Shown one piece after another: positions 25,921 through 34,028 of a stretch of DNA of 64,000 bases. How positions within the stretch are numbered: position 1 is the first letter of the stretch; the number at the start of each line of letters is the position of its first letter. The notes beneath the pieces are model-generated. The model ran no database searches, had not been told where the DNA came from, and saw nothing but the letters and a program-made list of their open reading frames with translations. Source of the DNA: CAHJXF01 sp038254545 (GTDB lineage: Bacteria > Pseudomonadota > Gammaproteobacteria > Burkholderiales > Burkholderiaceae_D); assembly GCA_038254545.1 (NCBI GenBank), contig JBBSGB010000005.1, positions 1 through 64,000 of the forward strand, in the 5' to 3' direction. Both the position numbers and the translations under genes were made by a program.

Positions 25921-27828
25921 GTGCCATCCACTCCAGTCCATTATTCAGTGCAGGATTCCATCGCGAACGAAGATCGCAATCTGGGCATCGAGCTCTGCGA
26001 ACAGGGGCGCTTCCCGGAGGCCATCGAACCCTTGCGACGCGTGCTGGTACGCGATCCGCGCGACTCGCATTGCATGCGGCTGCTGGCGCACGCGCTCTTC
26101 GACAGCGGTCGCGTGCGCGAGGCGATTGCGCGTTTTCGCCAACTGGTTGCCCTGAACGCGAACGATCCGCAACGCCACAACGATCTGGGCTTCGCGCTGA
26201 CACGGCTTGGCGAAACGAAGCAGGCCGCGAGTGCCTTCGAGCGGGCAATCGCGCTCGATCCGCGATTTGCCCTCGCGCACAACAACCTGGGCAACCTGCA
26301 ACTGCAACGCGGTCGCGCGGCGGACGCCGAGAAACACTATCGGAAGGCGATCGCGATCGACCCGATCTGGGCGATGCCACGCGCCAATCTCGGCGCTTTG
26401 CTGATCGGGCGAGGGCAGCCGCACGAGGCCGCCGCAGCCTATCGCGAGGCGCTCGCCTGCGATCCCGTCAGCGTGGAAGCGGCCAATGGCCTCGGCGCCG
26501 CGTTGCTGGCCGGCGGAAGGACGGATGAGGCCCTCGTGCAGTTGCGCCTCGCGCTGATAAGCGCGCCTGATCATGTGCCCGCGCGCATCAATCTGGGCCG
26601 CGCGCTGCGCGCGGTGGGCAGTGTCGCCGAAGCGATCGAGGTGCACCGCGCGGCGACCGGTTCCGCTTTCGCTTCCGATTCCGATTCCGCCGAAGCGTGG
26701 GACGAACTGGCACTGGATCTTCTGGCGGCCGATGACATCGAGGGCGCGACCGCATGCGCGCGCAAAGCGGTGGCGTTGAATCCGCGACGCGTGCAGTCGC
26801 ACGCGCATCTGGGCAATATTCTCGCCGATGCCAACGCGTTGCCCGCCGCCGTGGCGGCTTACCGCCACGCGCTTCGACTGTCGCCGGGGCTGCCGATTGC
26901 GCTCTGGAATCTGTCTCTGGTCGAACTCGCCCAAGGCGATTTTCGAAACGGGTGGAGCCACTACGAAGCGCGTTGGGACTGCGCCGACTTTCCTTCTCCA
27001 CGACGGGTCTTCGCACAACCGAAGCTCGAACGAAGCAGCGACATCGCTGGTAAGACCGTGCTGGTCCATGCCGAGCAGGGATATGGCGACACGATCCTGT
27101 TCGTGCGTTTCATTCCATTGCTCGCCGCGCGTTGCGCATCCGTGATCCTCGAAGTGCCGCGTCCTCTGGTCGAGCTGCTGCGCACCGGCGACGGCATCGC
27201 GCAACTGGTCGGCGAGGGCGAGGCCCTGCCCGCATTCGATTTCCACATTCCGTTGTTGAGCCTGCCGCTGGTGCTCGATCGCCTCGTACCCGACGGAGTC
27301 GCGGTGCCCTATCTGCATGCACCAACTTCTGGTCACGCGAACGAGCCCACGGAAACGCCGCGCCGCCGGCGCGTGGGAATCGCCTGGTCCGGCAGTGGCA
27401 CGATTGCCAACGACCGCCGTTCGATGCGCCTCGAGAAACTCCAGTCGTGGTTCGATCTCGCCGACATCGAATGGGTCGGTTTGCAGAAGGACACGCCGCA
27501 GCGAGACGCAGAGTGTGTCCGAACGCTACACGCCGCGCATCCGAAGCTATCGACTGGCGCATCACTCGAAGATTTTTCTCGAACCGCAAGCGTGATCGCC
27601 GACCTCGATCTCGTCGTCAGCATCGATACGGCAGTCGCGCATCTGGCCGGCGCGATGGGCAAGCAGGTCTGGGTCCTGTTGCCGTTCGCAGCGGATTTTC
27701 GATGGATGCTCGAGCGCGACGACAGCCCGTGGTATCCGACGGCGCGATTGTTCAGGGCACCTGCGCCGGGCCGCTGGGACCCGGTGATCGACGCCGTGCG
27801 CAACGCGCTGATGGAGATGGGTCGATGA
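25921..27828 (+). CDS. TPR protein fused to a glycosyltransferase-like domain
   Basis: 635 residues from a GTG start (no in-frame ATG fits upstream). Residues 20-350 are about nine tetratricopeptide repeats (for example ALAHNNLGNLQLQRGRAADAEKHYRKAI, repeated with a 34-residue period). After DFRNGWSHYEARWD the C-terminal half (about 375-630: GKTVLVHAEQGYGDTILFVRFIPLL, RRVGIAWSGS, DLDLVVSIDTAVAHLAGAMGKQVWVLLP) is a GT-B fold like heptosyltransferases. Such fusions are sometimes described as O-GlcNAc-transferase-like; donor and acceptor are unknown. It stands alone. Confidence 0.85.
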   Translation: MPSTPVHYSVQDSIANEDRNLGIELCEQGRFPEAIEPLRRVLVRDPRDSHCMRLLAHALFDSGRVREAIARFRQLVALNANDPQRHNDLGFALTRLGETKQAASAFERAIALDPRFALAHNNLGNLQLQRGRAADAEKHYRKAIAIDPIWAMPRANLGALLIGRGQPHEAAAAYREALACDPVSVEAANGLGAALLAGGRTDEALVQLRLALISAPDHVPARINLGRALRAVGSVAEAIEVHRAATGSAFASDSDSAEAWDELALDLLAADDIEGATACARKAVALNPRRVQSHAHLGNILADANALPAAVAAYRHALRLSPGLPIALWNLSLVELAQGDFRNGWSHYEARWDCADFPSPRRVFAQPKLERSSDIAGKTVLVHAEQGYGDTILFVRFIPLLAARCASVILEVPRPLVELLRTGDGIAQLVGEGEALPAFDFHIPLLSLPLVLDRLVPDGVAVPYLHAPTSGHANEPTETPRRRRVGIAWSGSGTIANDRRSMRLEKLQSWFDLADIEWVGLQKDTPQRDAECVRTLHAAHPKLSTGASLEDFSRTASVIADLDLVVSIDTAVAHLAGAMGKQVWVLLPFAADFRWMLERDDSPWYPTARLFRAPAPGRWDPVIDAVRNALMEMGR

Positions 27829-27870
27829 CCCGTGCCTGTGCCGCGTGTCGACTCGCGCGCTTGTTCGCGC

Positions 27871-28788
27871 TTATTGGTACGCAGCCGGATCGGGCGAATC
27901 CGTCGGATTGGCGATCGCCTTCTTCAGTGCAGGACTGAGCGGGAAATTGAGCGTGATGTTCTTCGGCGGGATCGGCCTGGAGAACCACTTCTCGTAGATC
28001 TTCATCACGTCGCCGCTCTTGAAGGCGCGCACCAGCGCGTCGTCCACGACCTTCTTGTAGGCCGCATTGCCGCGCGGCAGGAGGAGCGCGTACGGATCGA
28101 TGCTGTAGGCCTCGGTGCCGAGCGCCCATTCACCGGGGTTGCGCGAATTCGCGGCGAGGCCGGTGAGCAGGATGTCGTCTTCGAAGAACGCCGCCGCGCG
28201 ATCGGAGGCGACCTGCAGCAGCGACTCGGCATGGTCTGCGCCCGCATTGATCGTCATGCCGAGCTTGTGCTTCGCGTTCAGTTCGTTGACGCGCGAGATG
28301 GTGTTGGTACCCGCGGTGCAGACCACCGTCTTGCCGCGCAAGTCTTCGAGAGTCGCCAGCTTCGACGATTTCTTCGCGATGAATTTGGTCGAGACCACGA
28401 AGGTCGTCACCGAGAAGCCGACCAGTTGCTGGCGTTCGAGATTGTTGACGGTCGAGCCGCACTCGATGTCGATGGTGCCGTTGGCGATCAGCGGAATGCG
28501 CGTGGCCGAGGTGACCGGCGTCCACCTGGTCTGCAGGTTGGGCAGCTTGAGTTCGCTCTTGATCGCATCCACCACGCGCAGGCACAGGTCGATCGAATAG
28601 CCGACCGGGCGCTGCTGGTCGTCGAGATACGAGAACGGGATCGACGATTCGCGATAGCCGAGGTTGACCTCTCCGGTTTCGCGGATTTTCTTCAGCGTGC
28701 CGGTCTCGGCCGCGAATGTCGGGTCAGCGATCACCAGACCGCGTGCGACGCCGAACAGAACGGAAACGATCGAAATGATCTTGCGCAT
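27871..28788 (-). CDS. Amino-acid ABC transporter periplasmic binding protein
   Basis: 305 residues: signal peptide (MRKIISIVSVLFGVARGLV, cut near TFA-AE), then GEVNLGYRESSIPFSYLDDQQRPVGYSIDLCLRVVDAI, the family-3 solute-binding signature, with IDIECGSTVNNLERQQLVGFSV and LRGKTVVCTAGT. The form resembles glutamate/aspartate binding proteins (GltI). No permease or ATPase gene follows, so it must work with a transporter elsewhere. Third gene in a row with the RpiR regulator and aminotransferase (50-base gap), which suggests uptake of the aminotransferase substrate. Confidence 0.9.
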   Translation of the reverse strand: MRKIISIVSVLFGVARGLVIADPTFAAETGTLKKIRETGEVNLGYRESSIPFSYLDDQQRPVGYSIDLCLRVVDAIKSELKLPNLQTRWTPVTSATRIPLIANGTIDIECGSTVNNLERQQLVGFSVTTFVVSTKFIAKKSSKLATLEDLRGKTVVCTAGTNTISRVNELNAKHKLGMTINAGADHAESLLQVASDRAAAFFEDDILLTGLAANSRNPGEWALGTEAYSIDPYALLLPRGNAAYKKVVDDALVRAFKSGDVMKIYEKWFSRPIPPKNITLNFPLSPALKKAIANPTDSPDPAAYQ

Positions 28789-28838
28789 GCGGTGCTCCCG
28801 GTGAACGAACATTGGTACGCGACACGTGCGGCTGCGCA

Positions 28839-30179
28839 CTAAGCGGCGACTTTCAAAGTCTTGAACGTATCCGCGACCGCGTCCGCGAGGCGCTCGACGA
28901 TCGCATCCAGAACCGCTTCGCTGGCGATGTACGGAGGTGCGAGCAGGATGTGGTTGCCGGCGTGCCCATCGATGGTTCCGCCGCCCGGATAGACCATCAG
29001 GCCGCGCGCCATCGCATGCTTCTTGATGGTCGCGTGGAGCTTCAACGCCGGATCGAAAGGCTCGCGGGTGGCGCGATCGCTCACCAGCTCGATCCCCATG
29101 AGGAGACCACGGCCGCGGATGTCGCCCATGTGCGGATGCTTCGCGAAGACGCTCATCAATCCGTTCGCGAAATGGATACCCCGTTGACGAACCGCTTCGA
29201 GCAGATGATCGCGCTTGATGACCTGCTGGACCGCGAGCGCCGCTGCTGCGGCAACCGCATGGCCGATGTAGGTATGACCATGTTGGAAGAAGCCGCTGCC
29301 GCGTCGCACCGGATCGACGATCGTCGAGCTTGCAAGCACGGCGCCGATCGGCTGATAACCGCCACCGAGACCCTTCGCGATCGCGACCAGATCGGCCGTC
29401 ACGCCTTCCTGTTCGAGCGCGTACAGCGTGCCGGTTCGGCCCATGCCGCACATCACTTCGTCGGCGATCAACAGGATGCCGTAGCGGTCGCAGAGCTTGC
29501 GCACGCCCGTGAAGTAGCCGGGCGTGGCGGGCACCGCGCCCATCGTCGCGCCGACCACGGGTTCCGCGCAAAAACCGATCACGTGTTCGGGCCCGACTTC
29601 GAGGATCTTCGCTTCGAGTTCGGCGATCAGTCGCTGCGTGTAGGCGTCCTGCGTCTCGTCGCTGCCCCGATCCCGGTACTCATAGCAGGGCGACACGCGC
29701 GCCACGTCGATCAACAGCGGCGCGAATTGCCTGCGCCGCCATTCGTTGCCGCCCAGCGCCAGAGCGCCCAGGGTGTTGCCGTGATAGCTCTGGCGGCGCG
29801 CGATGAAGCGCGTGCGTTCGGGCTGGCCGATCTCGACGAAATACTGGCGCGCGAGTTTCATCGCGGCCTCGACCGCCTCCGATCCGCCCGACACCAGATA
29901 GACGTGGTCGAGTCCCTGCGGCGCATCGGCTGCCAGGGTGTCGGCCAGTTCTTCGGCAACCTCGGTCGTGAAGAAGGACGTGTGTGCGTAGGCGATGCGA
30001 TCGATCTGCGCGTGCATCGCCGCGAGTACATCGGGATGGCCGTGACCGAGGCACGCCACCGCTGCGCCGCCGCTCGCATCCAGATAAGTCTTGCCGCTGG
30101 CGTCGGTGACGGTCATGCCGGCTGCGGCAACGGCGACCGGCGGCGTGGTGCGAAGGTCGCGATGGATGATGCGGCTCAA
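28839..30179 (-). CDS. Class III PLP aminotransferase
   Basis: 446 residues. Motifs: AAVACLGHGHPDV, LVSGGSEAVEAAMKLARQYF, SYHGNTLGALAL, ILLIADEVMCGMGRTG, VAIAKGLGGGYQPIGAV (PLP lysine) and GHTYIGHAVAAAAALAV. It belongs to the omega-amino acid/aspartate aminotransferase group; the amino donor is not predictable. It is placed 19 bases after the RpiR regulator and before an amino-acid binding protein, so a role in catabolism of an imported amine or amino acid is likely. Confidence 0.9.
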   Translation of the reverse strand: MSRIIHRDLRTTPPVAVAAAGMTVTDASGKTYLDASGGAAVACLGHGHPDVLAAMHAQIDRIAYAHTSFFTTEVAEELADTLAADAPQGLDHVYLVSGGSEAVEAAMKLARQYFVEIGQPERTRFIARRQSYHGNTLGALALGGNEWRRRQFAPLLIDVARVSPCYEYRDRGSDETQDAYTQRLIAELEAKILEVGPEHVIGFCAEPVVGATMGAVPATPGYFTGVRKLCDRYGILLIADEVMCGMGRTGTLYALEQEGVTADLVAIAKGLGGGYQPIGAVLASSTIVDPVRRGSGFFQHGHTYIGHAVAAAAALAVQQVIKRDHLLEAVRQRGIHFANGLMSVFAKHPHMGDIRGRGLLMGIELVSDRATREPFDPALKLHATIKKHAMARGLMVYPGGGTIDGHAGNHILLAPPYIASEAVLDAIVERLADAVADTFKTLKVAA

Positions 30180-30198
30180 GAGGGCTCCTGTCGGTGGG

Positions 30199-31071
30199 TC
30201 AGCGCGATCGAGGCGCCGACCAGTACGCGCCGGTGTCGTGCAACAGCGTTTCGCGCGCCTTCAGCCGCGCGAGCACGCTCTTGCCGCCGCGCGCGGCGAC
30301 ATCGGCCATCACGCATTCGACCAGCGCATGCGCCGCGACCAGCGAGTGGAAGAAGGAATTCGACGCCGCCTCGAACAACAGGCGCTCGGATGCGACGCGT
30401 GCGAGCGGAGACAACTGGGAGTCGGTGATCGCGACGATGGAAAGCTTTTTCGCCGCGGCCTGCTGCACGGCCGCGACGGTCTGGCGCGAATAGGGCGCAA
30501 GACTGATCGCGACCAGCACCGTGCCGGGTTGCAGCGCTTCGACCATTTCGGTCAGGGTGCCGTACCCATCGGCAAGCAGCACGCCGGGGCCGAGCAGCAT
30601 CGAGTGCAGGTAATGCGCGTGCAGCGCGACGCTGTGCGAACTGCGAAAGCCGAGGTAGGCGACGGTCTTCGCCTTCTTCAGCAGCGTGGCAACGCGCGCG
30701 ATGCGATCGCCATCGTTCAAGCTGCTCAGCGTTTCGAGGTTGGCTTCCTGCAGGTGCTCCAGATGCGCCACGGTCTGGTGGGTGCGCTTCTCGGCGTGCT
30801 GCAAGCGCTTGGCGCGCGCCGAAAAATCCGCGGCGCCCCACGACACGTACGTGCGGAACTCGTCCTGGAATTCCCGAAAGGACGCGAAGCCGAGCGCTTG
30901 CGCGAGGCGCGTCATGGTCGGCGGAACGACTTCCGCGAGACGAGCCTGTTCGCGCATCGACAGAAAGCAGACATCCGCCGGATGGTCGCTCGTCCAGCGC
31001 GCGGCCTGCTGCAACACAGGCGACAAGCCGTCGTACTCGTTTTTCAGCCGCGCGAGGATCGAAGACGACAT
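30199..31071 (-). CDS. MurR/RpiR-family transcriptional regulator
   Basis: 290 residues from the ATG at 31071. The N-terminal HTH_6 domain (about 1-80; MREQARLAEVVPPTMTRLAQALGFASFREFQDEF) is followed by a SIS sugar-phosphate-type domain (about 125-260; VAYLGFRSSHSVALHAHYLHS, TVLVAISLAPYSRQTV, IVAITDSQLSPLARVAS). First gene of a three-gene operon with aminotransferase and binding protein; RpiR members near such genes control amino acid or sugar catabolism. A promoter and a direct repeat lie just upstream. Confidence 0.88.
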   Translation of the reverse strand: MSSSILARLKNEYDGLSPVLQQAARWTSDHPADVCFLSMREQARLAEVVPPTMTRLAQALGFASFREFQDEFRTYVSWGAADFSARAKRLQHAEKRTHQTVAHLEHLQEANLETLSSLNDGDRIARVATLLKKAKTVAYLGFRSSHSVALHAHYLHSMLLGPGVLLADGYGTLTEMVEALQPGTVLVAISLAPYSRQTVAAVQQAAAKKLSIVAITDSQLSPLARVASERLLFEAASNSFFHSLVAAHALVECVMADVAARGGKSVLARLKARETLLHDTGAYWSAPRSR

Positions 31072-31093
31072 CGGATAGTCCGTGGGGACGCGA

Positions 31094-31133
31094 TGTGTCA
31101 AACGTTACAAGCACCACCTTGTTGTGTCAAACG
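31094..31133 (-). promoter_or_regulatory. Promoter of the RpiR operon with an 11-base direct repeat
   Basis: On the minus strand TTGACA (31125-31130), 17 bases, TAACGT (31102-31107) form a plausible sigma-70 promoter 30 bases before the RpiR ATG. The sequence CGTTTGACACA occurs twice (31123-31133 and 31094-31104), one copy over the -35 box and the other over and just past the -10, a layout suited to repressor binding. Sites seen directly; regulator assignment inferred. Confidence 0.5.
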
Positions 31134-31162
31134 AAATAAGTCTTCGGAATAACAGACAACGC

Positions 31163-33334
31163 TCAGCGATGCCAGCTATCCCGCAAGGTCGCGGTGCGAT
31201 TGAAGACCGGATGCGCGACGCTCGAATCGACGCGATCGGCAACGAAATATCCCAGGCGCTCGAACTGGAACGCGGCTTCGGCGATCGCTTCGAGGCCGGG
31301 CTCCACGAAGCCCTGCACGACGCGCTTCGATGCGGGGTTCAAGGCCTCGAGGAAGTCCTTGCCGCCCGCGTCGGGTTGCGCATCGACGAACAGGCGATCG
31401 TAGAGCCGCACTTCGGCCGGCTGTGCATGCGCCGCGCTGAGCCACGTGATGTTGCCCTTGACCTTGACGCTGTCCGCGCCGGCCGTGCCGCTCTTGGTCT
31501 CCGGCAGATATTCGCAGGTGACTTCGGCGACGCTGCCGTCGGCGTTCTTCGTGAAGCCGGTGCAGCGAATCACGTAACCGTATTTCAGGCGCACCGTGCC
31601 GCCGGGCTTGTCGGCACTCGGTGGGTACAGGCGAAAGAAACCCTTCTGCGGCACTTCCTGGAAATCGTCGCGTTCGATCCACAGGGTCTTCGAAAACGGA
31701 AAGGTGCGCAGCCCGCGCTCGGGCGCATGCGGATGGACCGGAGCTGCGCACGGCTCTTCCCGGTCTTCCGGGAAATTGGTGACGACCAGCCGCAGGGGAT
31801 CGAGCACCGCGATCGCACGCGCCGCCTTGGCGTCGAGGTCGTCGCGCAACGCCTGTTCGAGGTCCGCATACTCGGTCCAGCTGTTGGACTTCGATACGCC
31901 GCCGCGTTCGCACAACAGGCGAATGCTGGCCGGCGTATAGCCGCGACGACGCAGGCCCACCAATGTCGGCATGCGCGGATCGTCCCAGCCATCGACATGG
32001 CCTTCGTCGACCAGTTGCTTCAACTTCCGCTTGCTTGTGATGACGTAGGTGAGGTTCAGCCGCGAGAACTCGTATTGATGCGGAAGGCCGAACGGGTTGG
32101 GCGTGCCGAAGCCGTTGTTGCTGGCTCCATTGTTCATTTCGAGCGCGTGCGTCAGCAGCGGCGCGAATTGCTCCGGGCTGTGCAGCAGCAGATTGAAGAA
32201 CAGGTCGAGGTCTTTCAGCACCGCATCGCGATCGTGCTCCCAGCGATAGAACATCGCGCGCATCTGCGACTCCTCGACGCTTGCGAACAGCTTGTGCTTG
32301 AAGTTGTGGCAATGAAGCGCGAACTCCTTCTGCGCTTCGACACCCTGCTCGCGAAGGCCGCGCACGCGATCGATCGCGTGGATGAACTGGGGCGCACGCA
32401 ACACCGGCACGATGCGCTCCAGCGCCCAGTCATACAGCGGTCGATGGTCCTCGAACTCGAGCGTGCAGATCGAATGCGTGATGTTCTCGAGCGCGTCCGA
32501 CACGCAATGCGTGTAGTCGTACATCGGATAGATCGACCAGGCGTCGCCGGTCCGATGATGATGCACGTGGCGGATGCGATAGAGCACCGGGTCGCGCAGG
32601 TTGATGTTGGGCGACGTCATGTCGATCTTCGCGCGCAGCACGTGTACGCCGTCGTCGAATTCCCCGGCGCGCATCATGCGAAACAGCGCGAGATTCTCTT
32701 CGACCGTGCGCGAGCGATGCGGCGAGTCGGCGCCCGGCTCGACCAGCGTGCCGCGCGTCGCGCGGATCTCGTCGGCGGTCTGGCTGTCGACGTAGGCGTG
32801 GCCGGTGCGGATCAGGTATTCGGCGAATTCGTAGAGCAGCTCGAAGTATTCGCTGGCGTAATAGAGATGGTCTTCGACATCGCCTCGGTCGGCATCGCGT
32901 TCGAAGGGCTTGGCATCCCAATCGAAGCCGAGCCAGCGAACCATCTCGATGATTGCATCGACGTACTCGACGTCTTCGCGCTCGGGATTGGTGTCGTCGA
33001 AGCGGAGGTGACATACGCCGTCGTAGTCGCGCGCGAGACCGAAATTCAAGCAGATCGCTTTCGCATGCCCGATATGCAGATAGCCGTTGGGCTCGGGTGG
33101 AAAGCGCGTACGCAGCTTCGCGGGGTCGGCCGTCACGGCGCGGTCGACCGCGTTGTTGATCGCATGATCGATCGCGCGATCGCCGGTGCTCGTCGCGCGA
33201 TGCGGCACCCCAAGGCGCGCTGCATACGCGCCGCGCGCGAGGTCGTGCTCGATGATGTGACGCAGGAAGTTGGTCGAAGGCGCGTCAGGCTTTTCGTTCG
33301 GGCGGGACGCTGCAACGGGCAGGGTGGCGTTCAT
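31163..33334 (-). CDS. glnS: Glutaminyl-tRNA synthetase with extra insertions
   Basis: 723 residues against about 555 in E. coli. It has PPEPNGYLHIGHAKAICLNFG (HIGH), RFDDTNPERED, IYPMYDYTHCVSDALENITHSICTLEFEDHRPLYDW, QYEFSRLNL, the KMSKS-equivalent VITSKRKL and the C-terminal anticodon-binding barrels. Two additions stand out: about 25 residues after NFLRHIIEHDLARG, and about 105 residues (roughly 311-416, from LRAPQFIHAIDRVRG to NNGFGTPNPFGLP) placed inside the catalytic half between PLYDW and QYEFSRL. The insertion is helical and of unknown origin. The reading frame is continuous, so the enzyme is presumably active. Confidence 0.93.
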   Translation of the reverse strand: MNATLPVAASRPNEKPDAPSTNFLRHIIEHDLARGAYAARLGVPHRATSTGDRAIDHAINNAVDRAVTADPAKLRTRFPPEPNGYLHIGHAKAICLNFGLARDYDGVCHLRFDDTNPEREDVEYVDAIIEMVRWLGFDWDAKPFERDADRGDVEDHLYYASEYFELLYEFAEYLIRTGHAYVDSQTADEIRATRGTLVEPGADSPHRSRTVEENLALFRMMRAGEFDDGVHVLRAKIDMTSPNINLRDPVLYRIRHVHHHRTGDAWSIYPMYDYTHCVSDALENITHSICTLEFEDHRPLYDWALERIVPVLRAPQFIHAIDRVRGLREQGVEAQKEFALHCHNFKHKLFASVEESQMRAMFYRWEHDRDAVLKDLDLFFNLLLHSPEQFAPLLTHALEMNNGASNNGFGTPNPFGLPHQYEFSRLNLTYVITSKRKLKQLVDEGHVDGWDDPRMPTLVGLRRRGYTPASIRLLCERGGVSKSNSWTEYADLEQALRDDLDAKAARAIAVLDPLRLVVTNFPEDREEPCAAPVHPHAPERGLRTFPFSKTLWIERDDFQEVPQKGFFRLYPPSADKPGGTVRLKYGYVIRCTGFTKNADGSVAEVTCEYLPETKSGTAGADSVKVKGNITWLSAAHAQPAEVRLYDRLFVDAQPDAGGKDFLEALNPASKRVVQGFVEPGLEAIAEAAFQFERLGYFVADRVDSSVAHPVFNRTATLRDSWHR

Positions 33335-33427
33335 GATGAGGGGGTGGCGCAGAGGGCGGCATTGTAATCAATCGCCTCGCGCATCGACTGTGCGTTGTCG
33401 CCGCACATTTTCACAGAGGAGTTCTCC

Positions 33428-33895
33428 ATGATTTTCGCTCTGACGCCCATCGCAAGAATACTGATGATCTCTGCGGCCACGTTCGCACTGACCGCCGGAA
33501 GCGCCAGCGCCGCCGATAACGGTCTGCTGGTACGACCGAGCAGATATTCGGTCAGCGACACGGTCGAGAAGATCGAAGCGGCCGCCAGGGCGCGCGGCCT
33601 TGTCGTCTTCGCGCGCATCGATCACGCCGCGGAAGCGCAGAAGGCCGGGTTGACCATGACGCCCACCGTGCTGATCGTAATCGGCAGCCCCAAGGCCGGC
33701 ACGCCCGTGATGCAGGCCGCGCCGAGTGCGGCGATCGACCTGCCGCTCAAGGCGCTGGTGGCAGAGTCTGCCGACGGCTCGACCACGGTGACGGTCAACG
33801 ATCCCGCCTATCTGAGAGCCCGGCACGGACTGCCGGAGGAATTGCAGAAAAATGTTTCGGGGTTGGGGCCATTGCTGGACGCGACGTTGCAGTAG
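33428..33895 (+). CDS. Secreted DUF302 protein
   Basis: 155 residues: signal peptide (PIARILMISAATFALTAGSASA-A), then a DUF302 domain: SRYSVSDTVEKIEAAARARGLVVFARIDHAAEAQKAGL, TVLIVIGSPKAGTPVMQAAPSAAIDLPLKALV, DPAYLRARHGL. The fold is known but the function is not; related proteins are found in redox and metal contexts. The ATG at 33428 has a GAGGAG ribosome site. Divergent from glnS. Confidence 0.87.
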   Translation: MIFALTPIARILMISAATFALTAGSASAADNGLLVRPSRYSVSDTVEKIEAAARARGLVVFARIDHAAEAQKAGLTMTPTVLIVIGSPKAGTPVMQAAPSAAIDLPLKALVAESADGSTTVTVNDPAYLRARHGLPEELQKNVSGLGPLLDATLQ

Positions 33896-34028
33896 GGGGG
33901 CAAACGGACCCCGGCTCTCGCCAAGGCCCCAAGTCAAGTCACTCCACGTCGTAAAAAAACTGCTCGTGCACAGCCGCAAGGAAGTCGCGGGCATCGCCGC
34001 ACCGCAAAGTAGCGGTCCGTCATCGGGT

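Noticed and set aside
31082..33367. A 761-codon plus-strand open frame opposite glnS
   Set aside because: Antisense to a conserved tRNA synthetase and without any recognisable motif; an effect of high third-position GC.
33896..34028. Possible tRNA in the gap after the DUF302 gene
   Set aside because: No cloverleaf, T-loop or anticodon arm can be made; there is also no CCA-like end. No tRNA was seen anywhere in the window.
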